From assembly GCF_900108565.1 (NCBI RefSeq), contig NZ_LT629971.1, positions 2,976,001 to 3,040,000 on the forward strand: a stretch of DNA of 64,000 bases. The letters are read 5' to 3'. Of the stretch, positions 39,601 through 48,004 are shown in pieces. Source of the DNA: Mycolicibacterium rutilum (GTDB taxonomy: Bacteria; Actinomycetota; Actinomycetes; Mycobacteriales; Mycobacteriaceae). Positions within the stretch are counted from its first letter, which is position 1, and every line of letters begins with the position of its first letter. The notes beneath the pieces were generated by a model that searched no databases, was not told the origin of the DNA, and saw only the letters and a list, made by a program, of their open reading frames with translations. A program made the translations under genes and the position numbers.

Positions 39601-40476
39601 GTGGCCGGGGCCGGCGGACACGCGAATTCTTCGCACCTGCACAGTGGTCGTGTGCAGTTGCCCCATCCGCGAACCGGAGTGCGGTTCGACTCACCGGTAC
39701 CCGCTGGCGCGGGTTGGCCGGGCGATCCCGCCACCGCGCGCACCGCCGTGGCGGCGACGGCCGCTGCCGTCGTCAGCCTCGCCGAGGCCGCCCGCACGCT
39801 CGACGAGCTCGACGCCGAAGTCTCGGTGTGCCGCGCGTGCCCGCGCCTGGTGCAGTGGCGCGAGGAGGTGGCCGTCGTCAAGCGGAAGTCCTATGCCGGT
39901 GAACCGTATTGGGGCCGCCCGGCGACGGGCTGGGGCGCGGCGCGGCCGCGGGTGCTGATCGTCGGGTTGGCACCCGCCGCGCACGGCGCCAACCGCACGG
40001 GCCGGGTGTTCACCGGTGACCGCTCGGGCGACTTCCTCTACGCCGCGCTGCACCGGGTGGGGCTGGCCAACCAGTCGGTGTGCGTCGACGCCGCGGACGG
40101 TCTCGAGCTGCACGACACCCGAGTGGCCGCCGCGGTGCGGTGCGCGCCGCCGGGCAACGCCCCGACGCCGGCGGAGCGCGCCACCTGCGCACCCTGGCTC
40201 GACGCGGAGTGGCGGCTCACCAAGCCACACGTGCGGGTGGTCGTCGCGCTCGGCGGGTTCGCCTGGCGGGCGGCGCTGCAGATGCTGCGCTCGGGCGGGG
40301 TGACGGTGCCGGTGCCCGCGCCGAAGTTCGGGCACGGCGCCACCGCCGAACTCGACGGCGTCGCGCTGATCGGCTGCTATCACCCGAGCCAGCAGAACAC
40401 GTTCACCGGGAAGCTGACCCCGCAGATGTTCGACGACGTGTTCGCGCAGGCTAAGGTGCGAGCGTTCGCCGAATAG
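39601..40476 (+). CDS. udgB: Family 5 uracil-DNA glycosylase UdgB
   Basis: This 291-residue base-excision repair enzyme matches Rv1259. It has a Cys set for an Fe-S cluster, beginning [10 protein letters not shown] and including later Cys residues near ADEWRLTK. Active-site motifs are [19 protein letters not shown] and [15 protein letters not shown]. UdgB removes uracil, hypoxanthine or ethenocytosine from double-stranded DNA. GTG 39601 fits a leaderless start (CAGAAT at 39589-39594); GTG 39652 ([12 protein letters not shown]) is an alternative with better conservation. The gene overlaps the convergent TetR gene by 26 nt. Confidence 0.9.
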   Translation: MAGAGGHANSSHLHSGRVQLPHPRTGVRFDSPVPAGAGWPGDPATARTAVAATAAAVVSLAEAARTLDELDAEVSVCRACPRLVQWREEVAVVKRKSYAGEPYWGRPATGWGAARPRVLIVGLAPAAHGANRTGRVFTGDRSGDFLYAALHRVGLANQSVCVDAADGLELHDTRVAAAVRCAPPGNAPTPAERATCAPWLDAEWRLTKPHVRVVVALGGFAWRAALQMLRSGGVTVPVPAPKFGHGATAELDGVALIGCYHPSQQNTFTGKLTPQMFDDVFAQAKVRAFAE

Positions 40477-41053
40477 TCGCGAACAGGGCGTCCGCGAGAT
40501 CGGTCGACGCGTCGGTGTCGGCCTGCCCGACCGCCCACTCATCGAAGACTTGCAGGATGCGGAACACCAGCTCGGCCTGCAGGTCTTCGGGCAGATCGGT
40601 GCGGACGCCGCCGCACCCGCGACCCACCCGCAGCACCTGGCGCACCCAGTCACGCACCGCGTCGAGCACACCGCCGACGGCGGTCTTGGTGGGGGCGGGC
40701 AGGTAGAACATCCGCCCCAGGTCCTGGAACCGCTCGTGCTGCCGGGCGACGTTCAGCAGCGACGCGTAATACCGCTCCAGCCGTTCCCAGAAGTCACCGC
40801 CCGCGAATTCCTCAGGGGCGACGATCGGGAATTCCGTCTTGACGTCAGCGAGTAGATCGCCGACCACAAATTCGTACAATTCGGCCTTGGAGGACAGCAC
40901 GTAGTAGAACGAGCTCTTGCTCATCTGGCACCGCTCGATGATGCGGTTCAGCGAAGCCAATTCATAACCAGAGCTGGTGAATTCGCCTACTGCCGCCTCG
41001 ACGAGGCGACGTCGTCGTTCGGCGGACATCCGCGCCAGTCGTCCTGTGGGCAC
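40451..41053 (-). CDS. TetR-family regulator divergent from a FAD monooxygenase
   Basis: This 200-residue regulator has an HTH at about residues 32-55 ([20 protein letters not shown]). The start is GTG 41053, with ATG 41029 (MSAERRRR) as the alternative. Its C-terminus overlaps udgB by 26 nt on the opposite strand. It faces the FAD monooxygenase across 53 nt that contain an imperfect palindrome, the usual setting for a TetR repressor of an adjacent flavin monooxygenase. The ligand is unknown. Confidence 0.85.
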   Translation of the reverse strand: MPTGRLARMSAERRRRLVEAAVGEFTSSGYELASLNRIIERCQMSKSSFYYVLSSKAELYEFVVGDLLADVKTEFPIVAPEEFAGGDFWERLERYYASLLNVARQHERFQDLGRMFYLPAPTKTAVGGVLDAVRDWVRQVLRVGRGCGGVRTDLPEDLQAELVFRILQVFDEWAVGQADTDASTDLADALFATIRRTLAP

Positions 41054-41066
41054 GGCTCACTCTATC

Positions 41067-41086
41067 GTGTGGACCGGGTGGTACAC
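41067..41086. promoter_or_regulatory. Imperfect palindrome in the TetR/monooxygenase divergent promoter
   Basis: GTGT-GG-ACC and GGT-ACAC at 41067-41075 and 41080-41086 can pair with two unpaired G residues. The site lies midway between the two start codons, a likely place for a TetR-type repressor. Confidence 0.3.
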
Positions 41087-41106
41087 AGAATGGTAACGTC
41101 GCAATC

Positions 41107-42342
41107 ATGTTCAGTCCGACAAGCCTCGAAATGCAATACGAACAGGCCGCCGCGGACGATTTCCGGATCCTGGTCGTCGGGGCGGGCGTTGCGGGGGTGA
41201 CCGCCGCCCAACTGCTCCGGCGCGGCGGCCGGCACCCGGTGCTGATCGAACGCGCCGACGGTGTCTCGGCGCAGGGCTACATGCTCGCGCTCATGCCGAT
41301 GGTGGACCCCGCGCTGGACGCCCTCGGCGTGCGGGAGGCTTATCGAAAAGCCGGCGTCGCGTTGACGCGCTACGCCGTGCACGGCCACACCGGGCGGCGG
41401 CTGCGGGTCGACTCCACCGAGACGCTGATGTCCCAGTTCGGTGACTACCGCGGTATCGCCCGTGGTCGCCTCCTCGACGTGCTGGCCGGGCCCCGGTGCC
41501 CGGTGACCTACGACGCCGTCGTCACCGGCATGGCTGAAACGGCAGACGGGGTGGACGTGGACATCGCGGTTGGCGGCACCGTGCGGCGGCTCGCCTTCGA
41601 TCTTGTCGTGATCGCCGACGGGATGCACTCCGCGACAAGGGAGTTGGTCACGAACGGCGTCGAATGGGTCGACACCGGCTGGGGTGGTTGGGTGGTGTGG
41701 GCGGCCGAGGACGCCGACAGTGACCTCGGGTCGGAACTGTGGGGTGTCGGCGCCATCGTCGCGATGTACCCGGTGGCAGGCGCGCTCGGCGTTTTCCTCG
41801 GCGGCCCGCGCACGGAGACGGAGGCCGGGCCCGGCGCGTTCGTCGCCGCGCTGCGGCGCCGGCTCACGACGGTCGACGTCCGACTGGACCGTGCGATGGC
41901 GGCCGTGGCCGCCGATCCCGACCCGTACTACTGGGCGCTGACCGACTGTCGTGCGCCGCGGTGGACGACGGGACGGACCGTCCTGCTCGGCGACGCCGCC
42001 GCGGGTTTCCTCCCCACCGCGGGCGTCGGCGCCGGCATGGCGATCGAGTCGGCCTGGGTGCTCAGCCGAGTCCTGCGCCGTGCGGACCGCGGGCGGCTAG
42101 GCGAGCTGCTGGCCACCTACGAGAAGGTGCAGAGACCCCGTGTCGAGGCGGCGCAGGACAACTCGCGACGACTGGCCTCGATGATGTTCCGGCGGGGCCG
42201 GTTGCCGGCCGTGGCGCGTGAGCTCGCGATGCGGTGCGTCAGCGTCGAACGGGCGCTTCGCCCGATCCAGCAACTGCTGCGCGAGCAACCGGATCCCGAC
42301 ATCGACCTGGCGGGAACGTCCGCGCGAACCGATGCGTTGTGA
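41107..42342 (+). CDS. FAD-dependent monooxygenase (Rv1260-like)
   Basis: This 411-residue class A flavoprotein hydroxylase has the FAD-binding GxGxxG motif ILVVGAGVAGVTAAQLLRRG at residues 19-38, the DG-type motif around VVIADGMHSATRELV (about residue 178) and the second FAD motif TVLLGDAAAGFLPTAGVGAG. Such enzymes hydroxylate aromatics or oxidise polyketide-like compounds using NAD(P)H and O2. Rv1260 has 372 residues; the extra length is a short N-terminal head. It is probably controlled by the divergent TetR and is followed, almost without a gap, by a luciferase-like enzyme. Confidence 0.88.
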   Translation: MFSPTSLEMQYEQAAADDFRILVVGAGVAGVTAAQLLRRGGRHPVLIERADGVSAQGYMLALMPMVDPALDALGVREAYRKAGVALTRYAVHGHTGRRLRVDSTETLMSQFGDYRGIARGRLLDVLAGPRCPVTYDAVVTGMAETADGVDVDIAVGGTVRRLAFDLVVIADGMHSATRELVTNGVEWVDTGWGGWVVWAAEDADSDLGSELWGVGAIVAMYPVAGALGVFLGGPRTETEAGPGAFVAALRRRLTTVDVRLDRAMAAVAADPDPYYWALTDCRAPRWTTGRTVLLGDAAAGFLPTAGVGAGMAIESAWVLSRVLRRADRGRLGELLATYEKVQRPRVEAAQDNSRRLASMMFRRGRLPAVARELAMRCVSVERALRPIQQLLREQPDPDIDLAGTSARTDAL

Positions 42343-42347
42343 ATGCC

Positions 42348-43385
42348 ATGCGCCTTTCTGTCCTCGACCTCGTACCCGTTCGCACCGACCAGTCCACCGG
42401 CGACGCGCTGGCGGCCTCGACGCAGCTGGCGCAGACCGCTGACCGGCTCGGATACACCCGGTACTGGGTCGCCGAGCACCACAACATGCCGTCGGTCGCG
42501 GCCACCAGCCCGCCGGTGGTGATCGCGCATCTGGCCGCGCACACCACGCAGCTGCGGCTGGGCTCCGGCGGTGTGATGCTGCCCAACCACGCGCCGCTGG
42601 CGGTGGCCGAGCAGTTCGCGTTGCTCGAGGCCGCCCATCCGGGCCGCATCGATCTGGGCATCGGCCGCGCGCCGGGCTCTGACCCGGTGACGTCGATGGC
42701 GCTGCGCGGCGCCGCGGGCCGCGACGACCGCGACATCGAGGCGTTCCCGGACTATCTCGACGACGTCGTCGCGCTGATGAGCGCGCGGGGTGTGCGGGTG
42801 CCCATCCCGAACCAGCGCTACATCCTCAAGGCCACGCCGGCCGCGGTGACCGAGCCGAAGCTGTGGCTGCTCGGCTCCTCGATGTACTCGGCCCACCTGG
42901 CCGCGGCGAAGGGGCTGCCGTACGTGTTCGCCCACCACTTCTCCGGCCAGGGCACCGCGGAGGCGCTGGAGGTCTACCGGTCCGAGTTCCGGCCCAGCGA
43001 CCTGGCGCCCGAACCGGTGACGTTCCTGACCGTCAACGCCGTCGTCGCCGAAACCAACGCTGAGGCAACGGCTTTGGCGTTGCCCAATCTGCAGATGATG
43101 GCGCGGCTGCGGACGGGGCAGCCACTGGGGCCGCTCGACCTGGTCGAGGACGCCGAACGCCAGGAACTCGCTCCGCAGGCGCAGCGGATCGCCGAGGCCG
43201 CATTCGGGCGCGCGGTCGTCGGTGACCCGACCGAGGCCGCCGAGCAGGTGCGCGCACTGGCCGCGCAGTTCGGCGTCGACGAAGTCATGATCAACCCGGT
43301 CGCCTCCGCGCGCACGGGCACCGATCCGGCGACCGCGCCGGCCCGCGACAAGACGCTGGAACTGCTGGCCAAAGAGCTGTTCTAA
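42348..43385 (+). CDS. LLM-class (luciferase-like) flavin oxidoreductase
   Basis: ATG 42348 gives 345 residues; GTG 42339, overlapping the monooxygenase stop as GTGA, is an equally possible start. It is a TIM-barrel of the bacterial luciferase/F420 group without signal peptide: RLSVLDLVPV at the N-terminus, YWVAEHHNMPSVA, SGGVMLPNHAPLAVAEQFAL, and IDLGIGRAPGSDP. The F420/FMN choice cannot be told from the sequence. It is probably cotranscribed with the FAD monooxygenase. Confidence 0.85.
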   Translation: MRLSVLDLVPVRTDQSTGDALAASTQLAQTADRLGYTRYWVAEHHNMPSVAATSPPVVIAHLAAHTTQLRLGSGGVMLPNHAPLAVAEQFALLEAAHPGRIDLGIGRAPGSDPVTSMALRGAAGRDDRDIEAFPDYLDDVVALMSARGVRVPIPNQRYILKATPAAVTEPKLWLLGSSMYSAHLAAAKGLPYVFAHHFSGQGTAEALEVYRSEFRPSDLAPEPVTFLTVNAVVAETNAEATALALPNLQMMARLRTGQPLGPLDLVEDAERQELAPQAQRIAEAAFGRAVVGDPTEAAEQVRALAAQFGVDEVMINPVASARTGTDPATAPARDKTLELLAKELF

Positions 43386-43834
43386 GACGGCGTCAGCTTG
43401 ACCACCGGGATCGTACGGGTGGTCCGCCTCTGGTACTCGATGTAGCGGTCCTTGTTGCCCTTCATGTTGTTGACCAGGCGCCACAGCCGCGGGAAGTCCG
43501 GGTCGTCCGGGAACACCGCCTGCGTGGTCACCGGGATGCGTTTCGGCCCGACGTTGATCTCGACGTTCGGGTTGGCCTTGAGGTTGTGGTACCAGCCCGG
43601 CGCCGTGGGTTCACCGCCCTTGGACGCCACCACCAGGTAGTCGTCGCCGTCCTGGGCGTAGCTGAGCGTATTGGCGCGCTGGGCACCGGTTTTCGCGCCG
43701 ACGGTGTGCAGGATGAGCATCGGCGGACCGAACGGGATGGTGTGCCCGATCCGGCCGCCCGTCGCCTTGTGCACCCTGTCGTGCAGCAACAGCATCGGGT
43801 ATCCGATGTACTTCTCCCACCACGGCATGCCCAT
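43382..43834 (-). CDS. Deazaflavin (F420)-dependent nitroreductase-family protein (Rv1261c-like)
   Basis: ATG 43834 gives 150 residues, close to the 149 of Rv1261c. The DDN split-barrel is clear: PMLILHTVGAKTGAQRANTL, then DDYLVVASKGGEPTAPGWYH and NLKANPNVEI. Members use reduced F420 to reduce quinones or nitro compounds; some bind fatty acids. The start lies 4 nt after the HIT gene stop, so VOC, HIT and this gene form one operon. The gene ends 4 nt into the convergent LLM oxidoreductase. Confidence 0.88.
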   Translation of the reverse strand: MGMPWWEKYIGYPMLLLHDRVHKATGGRIGHTIPFGPPMLILHTVGAKTGAQRANTLSYAQDGDDYLVVASKGGEPTAPGWYHNLKANPNVEINVGPKRIPVTTQAVFPDDPDFPRLWRLVNNMKGNKDRYIEYQRRTTRTIPVVKLTPS

Positions 43835-43838
43835 GACG

Positions 43839-44276
43839 TCAGTCTTGCGCAGCGGTGTCGAGTTGCGCCAGCGCTTCCCGCAACAGGCGGCCGGACTCCT
43901 CCCGGTCGGGATCGCGACGCAGCAGCATGTTCTTGGCGAACGACAGCTTGTCGCCGCTGCGCCGCGGCAGCACGTGCAGATGGATGTGGAAGACGGTCTG
44001 GAATGCGGCCTTGCCATCGTTGATCACGATGTTGTTGCCGTCGGCGTGCAGACCGGAGATGCGTGCGGCCCGCGCGATGCGCTGGCCGATGCGGGTCATC
44101 GCGGCGACGGTCTCCGGCGGTGTGTCGGTCAGGTCGACGGTGTGCTTCTTGGGGATGACCAGGGTGTGGCCGCGGCTGAACGGACGGATGTCGAGGAGCG
44201 CGAGGTGGTCGTCGTCCTCGTAGATGCGGATGGCCGGCGCCTCTCCGGCGACGATGGCGCAGAAAACACACGACAT
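43839..44276 (-). CDS. HIT-family nucleotide hydrolase (Rv1262c-like)
   Basis: This 145-residue protein is of histidine-triad type. CVFCAIVAGEAPA opens the family fold, GHTLVIPKKH is in the middle, and the triad HIHLHVLPR lies near residues 95-102. HIT proteins hydrolyse AMP- or phosphoramidate-linked nucleotides; the natural substrate is unknown. The size matches Rv1262c (144). Spacing to the VOC gene upstream is 16 nt and to the deazaflavin gene downstream 4 nt. Confidence 0.92.
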   Translation of the reverse strand: MSCVFCAIVAGEAPAIRIYEDDDHLALLDIRPFSRGHTLVIPKKHTVDLTDTPPETVAAMTRIGQRIARAARISGLHADGNNIVINDGKAAFQTVFHIHLHVLPRRSGDKLSFAKNMLLRRDPDREESGRLLREALAQLDTAAQD

Positions 44277-44292
44277 TCCGCCACCGTAGCGG

Positions 44293-44766
44293 TCAGGTCG
44301 CGACGTTCTCCTTGGCCCACTCGCTCAGCCGTCGTTCCCGTTCCTCGGGCGAGACCTCCTCGACGCGCGTCATCACCGACCACCGCGTGCCGAACGGGTC
44401 GACGATGGAGGCGAACCGGTCACCGGTGACGAATGTCTGCACCGGTTCGCGGACGGTGGCCCCGGCCTCCTGTGCCCTGGCGACGACGGCGTCGACGTCG
44501 CCGCAGTACAGACCGATCGAGTACGTCGCGGGGCGGGCCGGATCGGGGGCGGCAATCTGATAGGCCTCCGCCGGATCGCCGACCTGCAGGCGTCCGCTGC
44601 CGAAGTCGAGTTCGGCGTGCGCGACGGTGCCGCCCGGGCCGTCCATCCGGTCGACGAGTTCGGCACCGAAAACCTCTGTGTAGAAATCGATTGCGGCCGC
44701 CGCACCGTCGATGCACAGGAACGGGGTCAGGCTGGTGTAGCCGGTGGGTATCGGTTGTGCGCTCAT
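44293..44766 (-). CDS. VOC-superfamily (glyoxalase/PhnB-like) protein
   Basis: ATG 44766 gives 157 residues. It is a VOC fold of the PhnB/EF-hand-like type: TPFLCIDGAAAAIDFYTEVF, AHAELDFGSGRLQVGD and SIVDPFGTRWSVMTRVEEVS. VOC proteins include glyoxalases, dioxygenases and antibiotic-binding proteins; metal-binding residues of the dioxygenases are only partly present. It is the first gene of a VOC-HIT-deazaflavin operon. Confidence 0.83.
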   Translation of the reverse strand: MSAQPIPTGYTSLTPFLCIDGAAAAIDFYTEVFGAELVDRMDGPGGTVAHAELDFGSGRLQVGDPAEAYQIAAPDPARPATYSIGLYCGDVDAVVARAQEAGATVREPVQTFVTGDRFASIVDPFGTRWSVMTRVEEVSPEERERRLSEWAKENVAT

Positions 44767-44858
44767 GGGCCCAGTCTGTTGCGCGCCCCGGCGCCCGGTA
44801 TTGGAAAAACGCGACGGCGCCGCCCCGGGTAGGGGGCGACGCCGCCGGATTGCACGCG

Positions 44859-45827
44859 TCAGTTGTTGTTGCCACCCGTGCTGTTGTTGGAGTTGTTGCC
44901 GTTGTTGCTCGACGAGTTGTTCGTCGAGTTGTTGTTCGACTGGTTGCCGCCGGCGTTGGCGTTGGCGCTGCTGCGCGCACCGCCGCCGGTCGCGGCGCCG
45001 CCGTTGGCCGGGCCGCTGGTGGCCGAACCACTGCTGGTGGCGTTGCCGCCGCGGGTGATGTTGCCGTTGCTGTTGGCGGTGCCGCCGGTGCCGTCGCCGG
45101 CGTCCTGGTCGTTGTCGGCCTCGCCTCCGGTGGCCTCTCCGCCGGTGCCCGCCGCGTTGGCCGTGCTGCTGCCACCACCGGCGGTCGTCGAGCCGCCGCC
45201 GACGGTCTGCGCGCCGGTTCCGCCGCCGCCGGTGCCTGTGCCGTCGAGCGCACCGACGCCCGCACCGCCGACGCCGAGCTGCACGCCGGCGTCCACCGGG
45301 ATCGCCACGCCGCCGGTCGAGACCGGTACCGCCGCGCCGGTGCCCCAACCGCCGAGCGCCAGACCGCCCAGCGCCGCACCGAGATTGGACCCGCCGACAC
45401 CGATGCCGCCGAGCGCGGGGTTCAAGCCCAACGCCGCGCCCGCGACGGGCACGTCCACATCGGCGGCGAGGCTGGTGGCCGCTCCGCCGAGCGCGAGGCC
45501 GCCGAGTGTCGGCGCCGCGTTGATCGCGTTGCCGCCCGCGATGACCGGGCTGAGGATCGGCACGTTGAGCTGCCCGTTGGCGATGTTGCCGTTGGCGGCG
45601 CCGAACTGATTGGTGACGCCGTTGCCGTTGCTGCCGATCTGCAGGCTGTTGCCGTTGAGGATGCCGCTGAACCAGCCGCAGGCGAATCCCGAGTCGATGC
45701 AGTCGTCTTGAGCGGACGCGGTGGCGGCGTTGGCCAGCGCACCGAAGCCGATGGCGCAGCCGGCGATCGCGCTGACCGCCAGGGTGCGACTCAGCCTGCC
45801 GGACTCTCGTGACTTGCTAGTGTTCAT
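44859..45827 (-). CDS. Secreted Gly/Asn-rich low-complexity protein
   Basis: This 322-residue protein starts at ATG 45827 after GAAGGAGTCC. A Sec signal peptide ends near ANAATASA-QDD (residue 40). Then comes a Cys pair (DDCIDSGFACGWF), a Gly/Leu/Ala repeat region (GGLALGGAATS, GGLALGGWGTGAA) and a tail that ends in long Ser/Asn/Gly runs (NNNSTNNSSSNNGNN). It has no PE or PPE domain. It resembles surface-exposed low-complexity proteins but no family could be recognised. It is downstream of a second secreted Asn-rich protein on the same strand. Confidence 0.65.
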   Translation of the reverse strand: MNTSKSRESGRLSRTLAVSAIAGCAIGFGALANAATASAQDDCIDSGFACGWFSGILNGNSLQIGSNGNGVTNQFGAANGNIANGQLNVPILSPVIAGGNAINAAPTLGGLALGGAATSLAADVDVPVAGAALGLNPALGGIGVGGSNLGAALGGLALGGWGTGAAVPVSTGGVAIPVDAGVQLGVGGAGVGALDGTGTGGGGTGAQTVGGGSTTAGGGSSTANAAGTGGEATGGEADNDQDAGDGTGGTANSNGNITRGGNATSSGSATSGPANGGAATGGGARSSANANAGGNQSNNNSTNNSSSNNGNNSNNSTGGNNN

Positions 45828-45960
45828 TTCCGTTGGACTCCTTCACAATTGCTGTTCTTCCTTGGTCAGTGGGTTCGAAAAGGTAGGCAGTGCGACATCG
45901 CGCAACACTGCTGTCCGCTGTCACGTCATTGCCACCTCCCACGGCCCCCGTTCCATGACT

Positions 45961-47364
45961 TCAGTTGGCGGAGCCGTCGCTTCCGCCACCGTCGTTGCCG
46001 CCCGTGCTCTCGCCGCCGGGACTGCCGCCGCCGTCGCCGGGCCCGTCACCGTCGGGGGCGGCGCCTGCGCCCGGGCCGGTGGTGCCCGGCCCGTCGCCGC
46101 CGGCGGGCCCCCCGCTGCCGGTGCCCGGTCCTTCAGGGCTGGTGCCCTGGTCATCAGTGTTGAGGCGCGAGGTCGAAACGCCGCTCAGATGTGTGCCGGA
46201 TCCACCTGTGTCGCTGCCGTTTTCGTCGTCGTCATCGGCTCCGGCGCGGCGGTTGGTCGCGCCTTCGTCGAGCGCGAGGCTCGTCGAGGCCGCGGTGGTC
46301 GTCTGCGCACTCAGCAACTCTTCGATCGGGTCGGGCGGGTTGGTGGTGGTGGTGCTCGTCGAGCCCGGGCCGATGTTGACCTGGTCGTTGGAGATGTTGC
46401 CCGAGCCGACAGAGACCTGATTGGAGTTGCCGTTGCCGTTGGTGCCGCCGACGACGGTGTTGCCGTTGCCCGACACGCCGTTCGAACTGTTGTTGCCGTT
46501 GCCGCTGGTGGTGTTGCTCGTCGCGGTGTTGTAGCTGATGTTCCCGCCGCCGAAGCTGAACTGCGGATTCCAGATGTTGGACACGAAGAACCCGAACTGC
46601 AGCGTGTTGCCGTTACCGCCGCCGAACAGGAACGTCCCGAACCATCCGCCCAGCGCGACCGTGGTGTGGCTGTAGTTGCCGTTGTTCATCGCGACGTTGG
46701 TCACCGCGGTGTTGTTGCTGATGTTGCCGCCGAAGATGCTGAACTGCGGATTGAAGATGTTCCCGGACAGCAGCGAGAACTGAACGGTGTTGCCGTTGCC
46801 CATCATTCCGCCGAGCCACGGCAACGGCCCGGAGCCGGTGCTCACCGTGGTGCTGCTGTTGTTGCCGTTGTTGATCGCGACGTTGGACACCGTCGTGTTG
46901 TTGCTGATGTTCGCACCGCCGAACAGGCTGAACTGCGGGTTGAAGATGTTGTAGGACAGGATGTTGATCTGGGTGGTGTTGCCGTTGCCGGTCGCGCCAG
47001 CAAGGTTGATCTGGGCGGACAACAACTGGTTGACGATGTTGTTGCCCATGTTCATCAGCACGTTGCCGATGGTTTTGTTGTTGCTCGTATTACCGCCGGT
47101 GAGGCCCAGCTGCGGGTCGAAGATGTTGCCCTCGAAGATGTTGATCCGAGTCGTGTTGGCCACGCCGTCGACCGTGCGGCCCGGCAGCAGGATCGACAGG
47201 GCATCCGCGGTCGGGGTGCTCAGGTCGTAGGCGGCGCCGATGCACATCGCCGCGCCGCCCGCGGCGATCGAACGCGTGAACCAGGACCGCGTCCGGCGGG
47301 TCCTGCGGTGGTGTCCCGACCGTTTACGCCGACGCCGGCCAGCGTCACCGAGTTCCGAGTTCAT
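45961..47364 (-). CDS. Secreted Asn/Gly-rich tandem-repeat protein
   Basis: This 467-residue protein starts at ATG 47364 with GAGGAGGGAG 6 nt upstream. The N-terminus is extremely basic (RRRRKRSGHHRRTRRTR) before a hydrophobic stretch, suggesting export. Residues 70-310 hold four copies of a 55-60 residue unit, GN-IFNPQFS-FGGNISNNT followed by NV-MNNGN, with aromatic and Asn positions conserved. The spacing suggests a beta-helix/solenoid. A Thr/Asp/Gly/Pro-rich low-complexity tail follows. It is not a PPE-MPTR protein, since the PPE domain is absent, though the Asn-Gly repeats recall that class. Confidence 0.65.
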   Translation of the reverse strand: MNSELGDAGRRRRKRSGHHRRTRRTRSWFTRSIAAGGAAMCIGAAYDLSTPTADALSILLPGRTVDGVANTTRINIFEGNIFDPQLGLTGGNTSNNKTIGNVLMNMGNNIVNQLLSAQINLAGATGNGNTTQINILSYNIFNPQFSLFGGANISNNTTVSNVAINNGNNSSTTVSTGSGPLPWLGGMMGNGNTVQFSLLSGNIFNPQFSIFGGNISNNTAVTNVAMNNGNYSHTTVALGGWFGTFLFGGGNGNTLQFGFFVSNIWNPQFSFGGGNISYNTATSNTTSGNGNNSSNGVSGNGNTVVGGTNGNGNSNQVSVGSGNISNDQVNIGPGSTSTTTTNPPDPIEELLSAQTTTAASTSLALDEGATNRRAGADDDDENGSDTGGSGTHLSGVSTSRLNTDDQGTSPEGPGTGSGGPAGGDGPGTTGPGAGAAPDGDGPGDGGGSPGGESTGGNDGGGSDGSAN

Positions 47365-47410
47365 CGACGTCTCCCTCCTCGTCGCAGACTGGCCGTGCTG
47401 CTTGGGCAGG

Positions 47411-47440
47411 ACAGTAGAACTTTGCTGATAGCTGTGTCAA
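47411..47440 (-). promoter_or_regulatory. Strong promoter of the tandem-repeat gene
   Basis: On the minus strand TTGACA (47440-47435) and TACTGT (47416-47411) are separated by 18 nt, a near-consensus SigA pair, 46 nt before the start codon. Confidence 0.5.
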
Positions 47441-47443
47441 GCA

Positions 47444-47629
47444 TCACACTGGCACATTGGTGTCGCAGAAGGCGCATTTTTGGCAAATATACATCGGCGT
47501 TGATTCGCGGTCGCCGCAATCCGCGCAGCCGTCTAATGGCATGCTGCTACGTGCGCAGATATCGATACATCGCAGTATGGTCGCGCAGCGCGCGCAAACC
47601 AAAAGAATTGACTGCTGCGAAGATCGCAA
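47444..47629 (-). CDS. Possible Cys-rich Zn-ribbon microprotein
   Basis: A 61-residue open frame starts at TTG 47629 and ends just upstream of the repeat gene promoter. It has nine Cys residues, including CARC, CADCG and CQKCAFC; the last two pairs are 10 residues apart, the spacing of a zinc ribbon. No ribosome-binding site is visible, TTG starts are rare, and the region is AT-richer than the rest, so it may be non-coding. If real it could be a small regulator or metal-binding protein. Confidence 0.3.
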   Translation of the reverse strand: MRSSQQSILLVCARCATILRCIDICARSSMPLDGCADCGDRESTPMYICQKCAFCDTNVPV

Positions 47630-48004
47630 ATATTAGCGGTAACGATATTTCTGACTTGGGCTCTTGTAATTTTCGACCATGCTATTAACTGAAATCGCGG
47701 ATTGTGCACGTGTGGGTCGCGTTGCGGTCCGTCGACGCGGGCAGCCGTGCGATCACAGCCGGGACGTGGCGTTACGCCGTGCGGAATCTCGCCCGTCGGT
47801 CCGCCGGGCGGCGCCGCCACGCCGGACGGTCAATGCGGAGGCGCATTCGCGCGGTTATTCGAGGCGGGCAATTAGACAGGAAGCGAAGCCTTTATCCGCC
47901 GACTCGGGCAGCGTCGCTGGCGACGTTGTCGGGGCCGCGTAGGGACGTGCTGCGCCCACGGGTCGAAATGGCCCAACAATGGCCGCTTTCGTAGCCTTTC
48001 GACC
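47630..48004. other. AT-richer intergenic region before the AraC gene
   Basis: This stretch, together with 47441-47629, is visibly poorer in G+C than the rest of the window (for example AATATTAGCGG and GACTTGGGCTC near 47640). No gene is convincing; overlapping open frames on both strands (about 47533-47994) lack start sites and family features. No tRNA or terminator is seen. Confidence 0.4.

Noticed and set aside
46400..47150. Regularly spaced TTGCCGTTG-type words as a CRISPR array
   Set aside because: They are Asn/Gly codon repeats inside the coding tandem-repeat protein, with no conserved repeat/spacer structure and no cas genes.
45961..47364. PE/PPE family assignment for the Asn-rich repeat protein
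   Set aside because: The conserved N-terminal PE or PPE domain is absent; only the repeat style is similar.
47533..47820. 95-codon minus-strand frame in the AT-richer patch
   Set aside because: It overlaps the Cys-rich microORF in another frame, has no ribosome-binding site and no recognisable protein features.
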